This document shows, one piece after another, positions 19,297-29,502 of a DNA stretch of 55,016 nt. Position numbers and translations under genes: made by a program. The stretch's first letter is position 1. Every line of letters begins with the position of its first letter. Origin of the DNA: an uncultured Flavobacteriaceae bacterium (GTDB lineage: Bacteria; Bacteroidota; Bacteroidia; Flavobacteriales; Flavobacteriaceae). The stretch lies in the NCBI GenBank assembly GCA_938088195.1, contig CALKEO010000008.1:1-55016 (forward strand), in the 5' to 3' direction. The notes below the pieces were generated by a model that was not told the origin of the DNA, made no database searches, and saw only the letters and a program-made list of their open reading frames with translations.

Positions 19297-20247
19297 TTAA
19301 TTTGTGTGTTCTGTTTTTTTATAGGCATCTATTATTCTTTTAACTACTTGATGTCTAATGACATCTGAATCATCTAAATATACCATTTGAATACCGTTAA
19401 CATTTTGAAGTATTAGATTAGCTTCCTTTAATCCAGACATAACTCTTCTAGGAAGGTCAATTTGCCCAGGGTCACCATTAATCATAAATTTAGCATTATT
19501 TCCCATTCTAGTCAGAAACATTTTCATTTGGTTGTGTGTAGTGTTTTGTCCCTCATCTAAAATCACAAATGCATTATCTAAAGTTCTTCCTCTCATATAA
19601 GCTAGAGGGGCTATTTCAATAATTCCTCTACTAATATAATCTTCCAGTTTTTCTATGGCAATCATTTCTTTTAATGCGTCATACAGAGGCTGCATATAAG
19701 GATCTAGCTTATCTTTCATGTCTCCAGGTAAAAAACCTAAATTTTCTCCAGCTTCTACAGCCGGCCTAGTTAAAATGATTTTTTTTACAATTTTATCTTT
19801 TAACGCTTTGACAGCAACTGCAATACCTGTATATGTTTTTCCAGTTCCAGCTGGTCCAATGGCAAAAACCATATCATTATTTTCAAAAGCTTCAACTATT
19901 TTAATTTGATTGACTGTATGAGCTTTAATTTTTTTCTTTCCTACACCGTATAAAATTACTTTACCATGCATAGCACTAATTAATTTATCTCCATCTCCAG
20001 ACATGATTGAGTTTATAGTTTTTTCATTGATACTATCATTGTCTTTCATAATAAATATTAACGAATCTAAACGAATTCTAAGTTGAATAACTAAGGAGTC
20101 TTCTCCGTTAGCTAAAACCCTATCTCCCTTACATATAATTTTTAATTTCGGAAAATTTTGTTTTATTATTTTAACAACATCAAAATGTTTTTTATCAAAA
20201 AAATCTATTGGATGGATATCTTTAATGAAATATTCTAGTTTTTTCAC
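19297..20247 (-). CDS. phoH: PhoH-family ATPase
   Basis: Cytoplasmic P-loop ATPase of the PhoH/YbeZ group, linked to RNA metabolism and ribosome maturation. The 316 residues match the family. Walker A is GPAGTGKT (131-138), Walker B is [11 protein letters not shown], and the phrase [22 protein letters not shown] is diagnostic. The start is a GTG at 20247. The family's frequent partner ybeY is not adjacent here; purC follows instead. Confidence 0.96.
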   Translation of the reverse strand: MKKLEYFIKDIHPIDFFDKKHFDVVKIIKQNFPKLKIICKGDRVLANGEDSLVIQLRIRLDSLIFIMKDNDSINEKTINSIMSGDGDKLISAMHGKVILYGVGKKKIKAHTVNQIKIVEAFENNDMVFAIGPAGTGKTYTGIAVAVKALKDKIVKKIILTRPAVEAGENLGFLPGDMKDKLDPYMQPLYDALKEMIAIEKLEDYISRGIIEIAPLAYMRGRTLDNAFVILDEGQNTTHNQMKMFLTRMGNNAKFMINGDPGQIDLPRRVMSGLKEANLILQNVNGIQMVYLDDSDVIRHQVVKRIIDAYKKTEHTN

Positions 20248-20325
20248 TTATGATTAGTAAGTTATTTATTGGCAAGTTGTAAATTTATGTAATTTTTAAT
20301 CTATAATATTATTTTTTATTAATAA

Positions 20326-21156
20326 ATGGCTCTAATTACTTTAACAACTGATTTTGGAAATAAAGATCACTTTATTGGATCTGTTAAAGGAGTTATATAT
20401 AGTGAAATTCCTGAAGCTAAGATTGTTGAAATTTCAAATGAGATTTCGCCTTTTAATATTGCTGAGGGAGCATACATTATAGAGAATGCCTATAAAAATT
20501 TTCCAAAAGGTTCAATTCACATATTGGGAGTTGATTCGGAGAAAACACCTGAAAAAAAACATTTAGTAATAATTTTAGATGATCATTACTTTATTTGCGC
20601 TGATAACGGAATTATGTCCTTAGTTGCAAAAAGAATTAAACCAAAAAAAATAATTGAAATAACATTAAATAATACTCATAGCTCTAGTTTTACTTTACTG
20701 GATGTATTTATTAAAGTAGCGACTCATATATGTAGAGGAGGTTCAATTGACTTAGTTGGTAAAAAAATTGATAAGCTCAAAGAACTTTATGATATTAACC
20801 CAATTTTAAATGAAACTAATAAAGAAATTACAGGAAATGTAATTTATATAGATAATTACGAAAATGTAGTTACAAACATCACTAAGTCAATATTTGATGA
20901 ATTTGGAAAGTCACGTTCTTACACAATTAATGCTAGAAATTATAAGTTTAATTCGATTGTAAATTCATATAGTGATGCAATTAAGTTTGAAATTAAAAAG
21001 GAATTAAGAAAGGAGGATGGTAAAAAAATTGCTATGTTCAATAAAGCTGGTTTTTTGGAATTAGCAATATATAAAAGTAATCCATTAATAACTGGGGGTG
21101 CAAGCAGTTTATTTGGTTTAAATTATAGAGATATTATTACAATTAAATTCGATTAA
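20326..21156 (+). CDS. S-adenosyl-L-methionine hydroxide adenosyltransferase (DUF62 family)
   Basis: Member of the fluorinase/chlorinase superfamily. Most non-halogenating members hydrolyse SAM to adenosine and methionine. The 276 residues begin with LITLTTDFGNKDHFIGSVKG, the family signature with its conserved Asp. It continues with INEISPFNI-like EISNEISPFNIAEGAYII, and FICADNGIMSLV. The N-terminal and smaller C-terminal domains (VIYIDNYENVVTNI) are both present. Nothing by eye points to halogenase activity. Confidence 0.88.
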   Translation: MALITLTTDFGNKDHFIGSVKGVIYSEIPEAKIVEISNEISPFNIAEGAYIIENAYKNFPKGSIHILGVDSEKTPEKKHLVIILDDHYFICADNGIMSLVAKRIKPKKIIEITLNNTHSSSFTLLDVFIKVATHICRGGSIDLVGKKIDKLKELYDINPILNETNKEITGNVIYIDNYENVVTNITKSIFDEFGKSRSYTINARNYKFNSIVNSYSDAIKFEIKKELRKEDGKKIAMFNKAGFLELAIYKSNPLITGGASSLFGLNYRDIITIKFD

Positions 21157-21229
21157 ATATTTAAAAAGTGTTAATAAAAATGTTTTACTTTAACATATAA
21201 TTCTAATATATTTACCTTTTACTATCATC

Positions 21230-22348
21230 ATGAAATTTATTGTATCAAGTTCTCTTCTTTTAAAAAATATTCAAGTTTTAGGTGGAATTTTAAACACAAA
21301 TAACACACTTCCAATTCTTGATTATTTTCTATTCGAAATATCAAAAAAATCTTTAAAAGTAACTGCATCTGATTTAGAATCAACTTTAACTGCTGAAATT
21401 GAAATTGAATCTAATGATGAAAATATTATTGCTATTCCTGCAAAATTATTAATTGATACATTAAAGACTTTTCCTGAGCAACCATTAACATTTAATGTTT
21501 TAGAAAATAATACAATTGAAATTAGCTCCAATCATGGAAAATATGCATTAGCTTATGCTAAAGGGGACGAATTTCCTAAAACATTAACCATTAGTGATGC
21601 ATCTAATTCTATAATTTCCTCTCAAGTACTTTTTCAAGCAATCAATACAACTATTTTTGCCTCTGGAAATGATGATTTACGTCCAGTAATGAGTGGAGTA
21701 TTTTTCCAGTTTTCAAGTGAAGGTTCAACTTTTGTAGCTACCGATGCTCATAAACTTGTTAGATATGTAAGAAATGACTTCAAATCTGATAAACTAGTTG
21801 AATTTATAATGCCTAAGAAGCCTTTGAATATTTTAAAAGGTATTTTAATGAATAATGATTATGATGTTAAAATCGAGTATAATGAGAGTAATGCAAAATT
21901 TATTTTTTCTAATTTATCATTAACATGTAGACTAATTGACGGAAAATATCCAAATTATGAAGCTGTGATTCCAAAAGAGAATCCAAATGTTCTTACAATT
22001 GACAGATCCTTATTTTTAAATTCGGCAAAAAGAGTAAGTATATTTTCAAATAAAACAACACACCAAATTAGAATAAAAATTAATGGAAATGAATTAATAA
22101 TTTCTGCTGAGGATTTAGATTACAGCAATAAAGCTGAAGAAAGATTACATTGTAATTATAATGGTGATGATATTGAAATAGGTTTTAATTCGAGATTTCT
22201 TACAGAAATGCTATCAAATTTAAATTCAGATGAAGTTAAACTAGAACTGTCCTTACCAAATAGAGCAGGAATTTTAACTCCAACTAAGTCTAGTTCAGAA
22301 GAAGAAAAAATTACTATGCTAGTAATGCCTGTAATGCTTAATAATTAA
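21230..22348 (+). CDS. dnaN: DNA polymerase III subunit beta (sliding clamp)
   Basis: Ring-shaped processivity clamp of the replicase. The 372 residues match the family. The N-terminus [20 protein letters not shown] and the three clamp domains are recognisable ([25 protein letters not shown]...[12 protein letters not shown], and [12 protein letters not shown] with the C-terminal MLVMPVMLN). There is no dnaA nearby, so this is not an oriC neighbourhood of the classic type. It shares TTAA with the convergent gapN stop. Confidence 0.98.
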   Translation: MKFIVSSSLLLKNIQVLGGILNTNNTLPILDYFLFEISKKSLKVTASDLESTLTAEIEIESNDENIIAIPAKLLIDTLKTFPEQPLTFNVLENNTIEISSNHGKYALAYAKGDEFPKTLTISDASNSIISSQVLFQAINTTIFASGNDDLRPVMSGVFFQFSSEGSTFVATDAHKLVRYVRNDFKSDKLVEFIMPKKPLNILKGILMNNDYDVKIEYNESNAKFIFSNLSLTCRLIDGKYPNYEAVIPKENPNVLTIDRSLFLNSAKRVSIFSNKTTHQIRIKINGNELIISAEDLDYSNKAEERLHCNYNGDDIEIGFNSRFLTEMLSNLNSDEVKLELSLPNRAGILTPTKSSSEEEKITMLVMPVMLNN

Positions 22349-23925
22349 AGATAATAATCAGTTCTTATAAAGCTAGACTGCTTTGAGTCAATCATTTCCC
22401 TTAAAATACCCTTATTTAACTCATTATCTTTTGATGCCACAAAGGTTCTAATTGAAAAAGATCTCAGAGCATCGTGTACACTTAAAGTTGAAACTGCAGA
22501 ATCTTTTCTTCCAGTAAAAGGATAGATGTCTGGACCTCTTTGACAAGCACTATTTAAATTCACTCTACAAACCAGGTTAACTAATGAATCAATTATAGGC
22601 CCCAAAATACTAGCATTTTTTCCAAATATACTTACTTGTTGTCCATAATTAGATGAAGCCATATAATCTATTGGTTTGGAGACGTCAGTAAAAGAAACAA
22701 CAGGAATTACTGGTCCAAACTGTTCTTCTTTATACACTTTCATTTCATGAGTTACAGGGTAAAGAATTGCTGGATACACATAATTTTTTTGCTTCTTTCC
22801 TCCTCTTTTATTAATAATTTTTGCACCCAAATTTGTTGCATCATCAATTAAGTCAGAAATATAATTTGGTTTTGAAGGCTCAGGTAAGGGTGTTAACAAT
22901 GTGTTCTCCCAAGGCATCCCTAATTTTAAATTATCCACTCTTTCGGAAAATTTACTTAAAAATTCGTCTTTTACGTCCTCATGTACATATAGAATTTTAA
23001 GAGCAGTACAACGTTGTCCATTAAATGATAAAGTTCCTGAAATACATTCTTCAACTGTTAAATCTATATCAGCATCTTTTAAAATTATAGCAGGATTTTT
23101 AGCCTCAAGTCCTAAAACTAATCTAAGTCTATTTTTTTGAGGATGTAAATCTTGTAATGAAATAGCAGAAGAACTATGACCAATTAAAGCTAATACATCA
23201 ATTTTTCCTGTCTCCATTATTGGAGTTGCTAACTCTCTTCCTCTTCCAAAAACAATATTTACAACGCCGGGCGGAAAAGATTCTTTAAAAGCCTCCAGTA
23301 ATGGAGCTATCAATAAAACACCATGTTTAGCAGGTTTAAAAATAGTCGTATTGCCCATGATTATTGCTGGAATCAGCAAAGCAAAGGTTTCATTTAAGGG
23401 GTAATTATAAGGTCCTAAACATAACACAACACCAAGTGGCCCTCTTCTTATTAAAGCCCTAACTCCAGACGAATTTTGAAAGTGTGCACCATTCCTATCA
23501 ATAATTTTATATTCTTCGATCGTGTCTTTTATATAATCAACTGTTCTATCAAATTCTTTCTCAGAATCTTTAAGATTTTTTCCAATTTCCCACATCAAGA
23601 GCTTAACAACTTCCTCTCTTTTTAAAACCATTTTATCGACAAAATTTTCCATGCAATTAATTCTTTCATAAACCTTCATCGTTGGCCATATTCCTTGACC
23701 TTGATTAAAAGCTTTTGAAGCTGATTCTAAAGCTTCAATTGCTAAATCTTTAGACATTAATGGAGTTGTTCCCAATAGTGTGGGTTCTTTGTCATCAGTA
23801 TCACAAAGCAATGTTGAAAGTACATTGGCCATTTTACCATTCCATTCTTTAATTTCTCCATTTATAAGAAACTGTTTATGAGTTATATGTTTTTCAATTT
23901 TATATTCCTTGGGTATATTGTTCAT
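22345..23925 (-). CDS. gapN: NADP-dependent non-phosphorylating glyceraldehyde-3-phosphate dehydrogenase
   Basis: An aldehyde dehydrogenase superfamily enzyme that oxidises glyceraldehyde-3-phosphate to 3-phosphoglycerate, yielding NADPH but no ATP. The 526 residues fit GapN-like proteins. Seen are [41 protein letters not shown] with the catalytic Glu, and NGQRCTALK with the catalytic Cys and the context common in GapN. It begins 9 bp downstream of the ilvC stop, so it is probably the last gene of the ilv operon. Substrate is inferred from motif context. Confidence 0.85.
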   Translation of the reverse strand: MNNIPKEYKIEKHITHKQFLINGEIKEWNGKMANVLSTLLCDTDDKEPTLLGTTPLMSKDLAIEALESASKAFNQGQGIWPTMKVYERINCMENFVDKMVLKREEVVKLLMWEIGKNLKDSEKEFDRTVDYIKDTIEEYKIIDRNGAHFQNSSGVRALIRRGPLGVVLCLGPYNYPLNETFALLIPAIIMGNTTIFKPAKHGVLLIAPLLEAFKESFPPGVVNIVFGRGRELATPIMETGKIDVLALIGHSSSAISLQDLHPQKNRLRLVLGLEAKNPAIILKDADIDLTVEECISGTLSFNGQRCTALKILYVHEDVKDEFLSKFSERVDNLKLGMPWENTLLTPLPEPSKPNYISDLIDDATNLGAKIINKRGGKKQKNYVYPAILYPVTHEMKVYKEEQFGPVIPVVSFTDVSKPIDYMASSNYGQQVSIFGKNASILGPIIDSLVNLVCRVNLNSACQRGPDIYPFTGRKDSAVSTLSVHDALRSFSIRTFVASKDNELNKGILREMIDSKQSSFIRTDYYL

Positions 23926-23934
23926 TATTACAGA

Positions 23935-25401
23935 TTAAATTTGTTTCATTGAAGTCATAGATGCACGTAATTTTTTTCCAATTAGCTCAACTGGATGGTT
24001 TCTAATTATATCATTAACCTTTATTAATTCTTGATTATTGGTTTTATTAGACAACTCATAAGGTTCTCCAATATGTTTGTTCTCTATACCGTTCATAAAA
24101 TCTTTGAGCAAGGGTTTACAAGCATGATCGAATAAATAACAACCATATTCAGCTGTATCAGAAATTATCTTGTTCATTTGAAAAAGTTTATTCTTTGAAA
24201 TTAAATTAGCTATGAGTGGAGTTTCGTGAAGAGATTCATAATAAGCAGACTCATCAATAATTCCAGAGGCTGTCATTGTTTCAAAAGCTAACTCAACTCC
24301 TGCTCTCACAAATGCAACTAATAATAATCCATTATCAAAAAATTCTTGTTCAGTAATTTCGTTTTGTGATGAATTTGTTTTTTCAAAAGAAGTTTCTCCA
24401 GTTTCAGCTCTCCATTTTAACAAGTTTTCATCATTATTTTCCCAATCTATCATCATGGTTTTAGAAAAATTTCCAGACATAATATCATCCATATGTTTTT
24501 GAAATAACGGAGTCATAATTTTTTTTAAATCTTCAGACAAATTAAAAGCTTCAATTTTTGCAGTATTATTTAATCTATCCATCATATTAGTAACCCCACC
24601 ATGTTTTAATGCCTCGGTTATAGTTTCCCATCCATATTGAATAAGCTTGGCTGCATAAGATGGATTAATGCCATTTTGAATCATTTTATTGAAAGAAAGT
24701 ATTGAACCCGTTTGCAATACACCACAAAGAATAGTTTGTTCGCCCATTAAATCTGATTTTACTTCTGCTACAAATGACGACTCTAGTACTCCAGCTCTGT
24801 TACCGCCAGTAGCAACAGCATAAGCTTTTGCATAATCTAATCCGTTTTTATTTGGATTATTTTCAGGATGAACTGCAATCAATGTAGGAACTCCAAATCC
24901 TCTCTTATATTCTTCTCTCACCTCACTTCCAGGACATTTTGGAGCAACCATTATAACAGTTATATCTTTTCTTACCTTATAGCCTTCTTCAACAATATTA
25001 AAACCATGTGAATATGAGAGAATTGAATTATTTTTCATCAATGGCATTAAATTATCTACAACATTTGTATGATTTTTATCAGGTGTTAAATTTAACACCA
25101 TATCTGCATCTGGAATCAACTCCTCAAATGTACCAATATGAAAATTATTTTTGGTAGCATTAAGAAATGACTCTCTCTTATTGTCAATTGCAGATTGTCT
25201 TAACGCATAAGAAATATCTAACCCTGAATCTCTCATGTTTAAACCTTGATTTAAACCCTGTGCCCCGCAACCAACAATTACAATTTTTTTATTCAAAAGT
25301 ATATTTACACCGTCATCAAATTCAGAGGAACTCATAAATCTACACTTTCCTAATTGTTCTAATTTTTGTTCCAATGTCAATTGGTTATAGTAATTTTCCA
25401 T
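23935..25401 (-). CDS. ilvC: Ketol-acid reductoisomerase, class II
   Basis: Converts acetolactate (or acetohydroxybutyrate) to the dihydroxy acid with NADPH and Mg2+ in valine/isoleucine synthesis. The 488 residues match the long class II form of E. coli. Motifs are [19 protein letters not shown] (nucleotide site), [34 protein letters not shown] and [14 protein letters not shown]. It begins 3 bp after the ilvN stop and is followed 9 bp later by gapN, whose NADPH could feed this step. Confidence 0.98.
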   Translation of the reverse strand: MENYYNQLTLEQKLEQLGKCRFMSSSEFDDGVNILLNKKIVIVGCGAQGLNQGLNMRDSGLDISYALRQSAIDNKRESFLNATKNNFHIGTFEELIPDADMVLNLTPDKNHTNVVDNLMPLMKNNSILSYSHGFNIVEEGYKVRKDITVIMVAPKCPGSEVREEYKRGFGVPTLIAVHPENNPNKNGLDYAKAYAVATGGNRAGVLESSFVAEVKSDLMGEQTILCGVLQTGSILSFNKMIQNGINPSYAAKLIQYGWETITEALKHGGVTNMMDRLNNTAKIEAFNLSEDLKKIMTPLFQKHMDDIMSGNFSKTMMIDWENNDENLLKWRAETGETSFEKTNSSQNEITEQEFFDNGLLLVAFVRAGVELAFETMTASGIIDESAYYESLHETPLIANLISKNKLFQMNKIISDTAEYGCYLFDHACKPLLKDFMNGIENKHIGEPYELSNKTNNQELIKVNDIIRNHPVELIGKKLRASMTSMKQI

Positions 25402-25404
25402 AAT

Positions 25405-25938
25405 TTATTTATCTGTATTTAAACCTAATATGTTTGATATATTCATCGGTTCTTTGGATACTGAAATCCTTCCTGATCTTACAAATTGTAATAAACCGTA
25501 GGGTTCCAAAGAATGATATAGCTTCTCCGTTTCATTTCTCCAGCCAGTTTTTTCAATAACAAAGTAATTTGGAGAAACAGTTACTATGTTAGCTTGGCTT
25601 TCTTTTATAATTTTTTGAATGTGTTTTTCATCAAAAAGTGATTTAGATTTAACCTTGTACAAAGCTGTTTCTAAATAAATGGTTTCTTTATCTGTATGAA
25701 AAAAAGCTGCAATTACTTCAATTTGTTTTTCAATTTGTTTTATAATTCTTTTAATATTTTGTTCTGAAATAGAAACTACTATTACGAACCTAAAAATATT
25801 ATCAATTTCAGAGGGTGAAGTTGTTAAACTCTCAATGTTGATATGTCGTTTTAAAAAAATTGCTGAAATCCTATTTAACAAACCAATGTTATTTTCAGTA
25901 TATATAGAAATTGTATATGTATTAATATTTTTACTCAT
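25405..25938 (-). CDS. ilvN: Acetolactate synthase small (regulatory) subunit
   Basis: Regulatory ACT-domain subunit that gives valine feedback control to acetolactate synthase. The 177 residues contain an N-terminal ACT domain (TYTISIYTENNIGLLNRISAIFL, RHINIESLTTSPSEI) and a C-terminal ALS small-subunit domain (KESQANIVTVSPNYFVIEKTG). The gene lies between ilvB (4 bp upstream) and ilvC (3 bp downstream). Confidence 0.96.
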   Translation of the reverse strand: MSKNINTYTISIYTENNIGLLNRISAIFLKRHINIESLTTSPSEIDNIFRFVIVVSISEQNIKRIIKQIEKQIEVIAAFFHTDKETIYLETALYKVKSKSLFDEKHIQKIIKESQANIVTVSPNYFVIEKTGWRNETEKLYHSLEPYGLLQFVRSGRISVSKEPMNISNILGLNTDK

Positions 25939-25942
25939 GAAT

Positions 25943-27640
25943 TTATTCTAATCTTACATCTGAAACTGATGCGCCAGATGGAATCATCGGAAATACATTT
26001 GCTTCTTTTTCAACTTTAACTTCAAGAAAATAAGGCTTCTTTGAATTCAACATCTTTTTTACTGAAGACTTTAATTCCTTTCTTTTGTCAACTTTTTTAG
26101 CATCAATATAATATCCTTTAGCAATAGCAACAAAATCTGGGTTAATCATTTCTGTTGAAGCATATCTTTTTTCAAAAAACATTTGCTGCCATTGTCTTAC
26201 CATTCCCAAATATTCATTATTTAATACAACTATTTTAACGGCAGATCCGGTTTGAAATATTGTTCCAAGCTCCTGAATAGTCATTTGATAACCACCATCT
26301 CCGATAATTGCAACTACCTCTCTTTTGGGAGCACCCATTTTGGCGCCTAATGCAGCTGGAAGCGCGAACCCCATTGTTCCTAAACCACCTGAGGTCACAT
26401 TTGATTTAGATTGCTTAAAACTAGCGTATCTACATGCGACCATCTGATGTTGTCCCACGTCAGTCACAATAATTGCATTTCCATTAGATGCTTCATTAAT
26501 TTCTCTCACAACTTCACCCATAGTCAAACCATGTTTTGAGGGATGAATATCGTCTTTTATTACTTTTTCATATTCTACTTTGTAATATGATTGAAATTTA
26601 CTTAACCAATCTTTATGTGAATTTTTTGTAACATTTTTAGTTATTAAAGGAAGGGTTTTTTTAACATTACCTAAAACAGCAATATCAACGTCAACATTTT
26701 TATTTACTTCAGCTGGGTCAATTTCTAAATGAATAATTTTTGCTTGTTTGGCATAAGTCTCTAAATTTCCTGTTACTCTGTCATCAAAACGCATTCCGAT
26801 AGCTATCAATAAATCACATTGATTAGTAAGCACATTAGGACCATAATTTCCATGCATACCAACCATACCCACATTTAGGGGGTGTTCGGTTGGTAATGCG
26901 GATAACCCTAAAATTGTCCAAGCAGCAGGAATCCCAGTTTTTTCTATAAATTCTTTAAACTCGTTCTCTGCATTTCCTAAAATAACACCTTGTCCCCAAA
27001 CAATTAATGGTTTTTTTGCAGAATTTATTAATGATACTGCACTATTAATATCTTTTAAAGAATAATCAGGCATAGGTTTGTAACTTCTAATCGATTTGCA
27101 TTTCTCATATTTAAAATTCATCATCTCAAATTGCGCGTCTTTTGTAATATCTATAAGAACAGGACCAGGTCTTCCAGATTTAGCAATATAAAAAGCTTTA
27201 GCTATTATCTTTGGAATATCTACTGCTTTAGTTATTTGACAATTCCATTTAGTTACTGGAGTTGAAATTCCGATAATATCTGTTTCTTGAAAAGCATCAG
27301 AACCAAGTAAATGCGAAGCAACTTGACCAGTAATACAAACCATTGGAGTAGAGTCTATTTGAGCATCTGCAATACCAGTTACTAAATTTGTTGCTCCAGG
27401 ACCTGAGGTTGCTGTAACTACTCCAACTTTTCCAGAAACTCTAGCATATCCTTGAGCAGCGTGAGTTGCACCCTGTTCATGTCTAGTTAAAACATGATTT
27501 AATTTATCTTGAAATTTATATAATTCATCATAAATAGGCATGATTGCCCCACCAGGATAACCATATATTAAGTTAACATCTTCTTCAATCAGACATCTAA
27601 TTACAGCTTCTGCGCCTGATATTTTATCCGATTTATTCAT
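25943..27640 (-). CDS. ilvB: Acetolactate synthase large subunit
   Basis: ThDP- and FAD-dependent catalytic subunit that condenses pyruvate to acetolactate. The 565 residues match the family. Seen are YGYPGGAIMPIYDEL, the catalytic Glu in RHEQGATHAAQGYAR, GPGATNLVTGIADA, MRFDDRVTGNL, and the ThDP motif GDGGYQMTIQELGT...VLNNEYLGMVRQWQ. It starts 0-1 bp after ilvD and leads into ilvN. The single ilvB/ilvN pair points to one acetolactate synthase at this locus. Confidence 0.98.
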   Translation of the reverse strand: MNKSDKISGAEAVIRCLIEEDVNLIYGYPGGAIMPIYDELYKFQDKLNHVLTRHEQGATHAAQGYARVSGKVGVVTATSGPGATNLVTGIADAQIDSTPMVCITGQVASHLLGSDAFQETDIIGISTPVTKWNCQITKAVDIPKIIAKAFYIAKSGRPGPVLIDITKDAQFEMMNFKYEKCKSIRSYKPMPDYSLKDINSAVSLINSAKKPLIVWGQGVILGNAENEFKEFIEKTGIPAAWTILGLSALPTEHPLNVGMVGMHGNYGPNVLTNQCDLLIAIGMRFDDRVTGNLETYAKQAKIIHLEIDPAEVNKNVDVDIAVLGNVKKTLPLITKNVTKNSHKDWLSKFQSYYKVEYEKVIKDDIHPSKHGLTMGEVVREINEASNGNAIIVTDVGQHQMVACRYASFKQSKSNVTSGGLGTMGFALPAALGAKMGAPKREVVAIIGDGGYQMTIQELGTIFQTGSAVKIVVLNNEYLGMVRQWQQMFFEKRYASTEMINPDFVAIAKGYYIDAKKVDKRKELKSSVKKMLNSKKPYFLEVKVEKEANVFPMIPSGASVSDVRLE

Positions 27641-29317
27641 TTAAATTTCATCAGTTACACAGCCATTAGATGCATTAGACACATTTTTGGCATATTTATT
27701 TAAAATTCCTCTTTTGACCTTAAGACTCGGAGACTTCCATTTTTTTCTTCTTGTTTCTAGTTCTTCAACAGAAACATTTAATGTTAAAGTATTATTAACT
27801 GCATCTATGATTATTTCATCCCCATTTTCAATTAAAGCAATATTTCCACCCTCTTGAGCCTCAGGACATATGTGACCTACCACAAAGCCATGAGTTCCTC
27901 CAGAGAATCTTCCATCAGTGATTAATGCGACATCCTTACCTAATCCTGCACCCATTATAGTAGCCGTTGGTTTTAACATTTCTGGCATTCCAGGTCCACC
28001 TTTAGGGCCTTCATATCTAATAACAACCACGTCACCTTTTTTAACTTTACCATTCTTTATACCATCATTAGCCAGGAACTCACCTTCAAAAACTTTAGCT
28101 TTTCCACTAAACCATAAACCTTCTTTTCCAGTAATTTTAGCCACAGATCCATTTAATGCTAAATTTCCGTATAAAATCCTAATATGACCATTTTTCTTTA
28201 TTGGGTTTTCAAATGAATTAATTATTTTTTGATTGGACTTCAACGGTTTTATATTTTCTAAATTCTCTCGAATGGTTTTCCCAGTAATAGTCATGCATTC
28301 ACCATCCAAAAAATTATTATCTAACATATATTTCATAACAGCAGGAACTCCACCAATGTTATGTAAATCTTCCATTAAATATTTACCACTTGGTTTCAGA
28401 TCAGCTAAAAATGGGGTAGAGTCACAGATTGTTTGAAAATCATCAATTGTAAAATTAATTTCAGCACTTTTTGCAATTGCTAGTAAATGTAACACTGCAT
28501 TTGTTGAACCTCCAAGAACAGTAATTAGTTTCACAGCATTTTCAATAGATTGTCTAGTAACAATATCACGAGGCTTTATGTCATTTATTAATAAGTTTTT
28601 CAACACATTTCCAACTTCATAACATTCTTCTGATTTATTATTGCTAGTAGCTGGATTTGAAGAATTATATGGAAGCGCCATTCCCATTGCTTCAATCGCT
28701 GAGGCCATTGTATTTGCAGTATACATACCACCACAAGCTCCAGCACCAGGACAAGCATTCTTCACAATGGATTTATATTCTTTTTTATCAATTTTACCTG
28801 CAACATTTTCTCCCCAAGCTTCAAAAGCAGAGACTACATCTAATTTTTTTCCGTTATGACATCCAGGGGCAATTGTTCCTCCGTAAACTAAGACACCAGG
28901 TCTATTTAATCTTAACATAGCCATAAGAGCACCTGGCATATTTTTATCACATCCTACAACAGTCACAACGGCATCATAAGACATTCCTTCAACGACAGTT
29001 TCAATAGAATCAGCAATGATATCTCTGGAGGGTAGAGAAAATCTCATCCCTGAAGTTCCCATAGAAATTCCATCGCTTACACCGATGGTATTGAATATCA
29101 AACCAACTAAACCAGATTTATTAACTCCACTTTTAATTAGTTTAGAAAGATCATTAAGATGCATATTACATGGATTTCCCTCGTATCCTGTGCTAGCAAT
29201 ACCAATCAAGGGGTTTTTCAAATCTTGTTCATTAAGACCAATAGCGTAAAGCATGGCCTGGGCCGCTGGTTGAGTTGGGTCTTGAGTGACCGCTCTACTG
29301 TATTTATTTAAAATCAT
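27641..29317 (-). CDS. ilvD: Dihydroxy-acid dehydratase
   Basis: Fe-S enzyme that dehydrates dihydroxy acids to 2-keto acids, the step after IlvC. The 558 residues match the family. Cluster-ligand cysteines are visible in [10 protein letters not shown], and [32 protein letters not shown] and [15 protein letters not shown] are also diagnostic. It is the first gene of the operon. A terminator hairpin and T13 tract lie about 10 nt before the ATG, implying attenuation control of the whole operon. Confidence 0.98.
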   Translation of the reverse strand: MILNKYSRAVTQDPTQPAAQAMLYAIGLNEQDLKNPLIGIASTGYEGNPCNMHLNDLSKLIKSGVNKSGLVGLIFNTIGVSDGISMGTSGMRFSLPSRDIIADSIETVVEGMSYDAVVTVVGCDKNMPGALMAMLRLNRPGVLVYGGTIAPGCHNGKKLDVVSAFEAWGENVAGKIDKKEYKSIVKNACPGAGACGGMYTANTMASAIEAMGMALPYNSSNPATSNNKSEECYEVGNVLKNLLINDIKPRDIVTRQSIENAVKLITVLGGSTNAVLHLLAIAKSAEINFTIDDFQTICDSTPFLADLKPSGKYLMEDLHNIGGVPAVMKYMLDNNFLDGECMTITGKTIRENLENIKPLKSNQKIINSFENPIKKNGHIRILYGNLALNGSVAKITGKEGLWFSGKAKVFEGEFLANDGIKNGKVKKGDVVVIRYEGPKGGPGMPEMLKPTATIMGAGLGKDVALITDGRFSGGTHGFVVGHICPEAQEGGNIALIENGDEIIIDAVNNTLTLNVSVEELETRRKKWKSPSLKVKRGILNKYAKNVSNASNGCVTDEI

Positions 29318-29327
29318 TTTTTTGATT

Positions 29328-29362
29328 AAAAAAAAAAAAACCTTCTCTATTTAATGAGAAGG
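29328..29362 (-). terminator. Candidate transcription attenuator in the ilv operon leader
   Basis: On the minus strand a perfect 7-bp stem (CCTTCTC / GAGAAGG, 8-nt loop, 29341-29362) is followed by 13 T residues (29328-29340), ending 10 nt before the ilvD ATG. No gene on this strand lies upstream for it to terminate, and a promoter box sits at 29414-29421. It is therefore best read as an attenuator. Confidence 0.75.
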
Positions 29363-29413
29363 AAGTGTAACAAAATTATTAATAAAAATAGAAATATTTG
29401 TTTAATTTAATAA

Positions 29414-29421
29414 CAAAAGTA
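29414..29421 (-). promoter_or_regulatory. Predicted -7 box for the ilv operon
   Basis: TACTTTTG on the minus strand matches TAnnTTTG. Initiation a few bases downstream would give a leader of about 90 nt that contains the attenuator hairpin. No -33 TTG is obvious. Confidence 0.5.
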
Positions 29422-29502
29422 TGTATAATTTAGTCTGAAGCATTTTATATATCGTATTTTTATAATATCAATAATTATTTATAATAAAAATCATCTTTTT
29501 TT

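Noticed and set aside
20326-21156. DUF62 protein considered as a SAM-dependent halogenase
   Set aside because: No halogenase-specific feature can be seen by eye and no associated secondary metabolism genes exist; hydroxide transferase is the common function.
21230-22348. dnaN considered as a marker for the replication origin
   Set aside because: No dnaA, recF or gyrB neighbours and no DnaA-box cluster noticed; dnaN is often unlinked from oriC in Bacteroidota.
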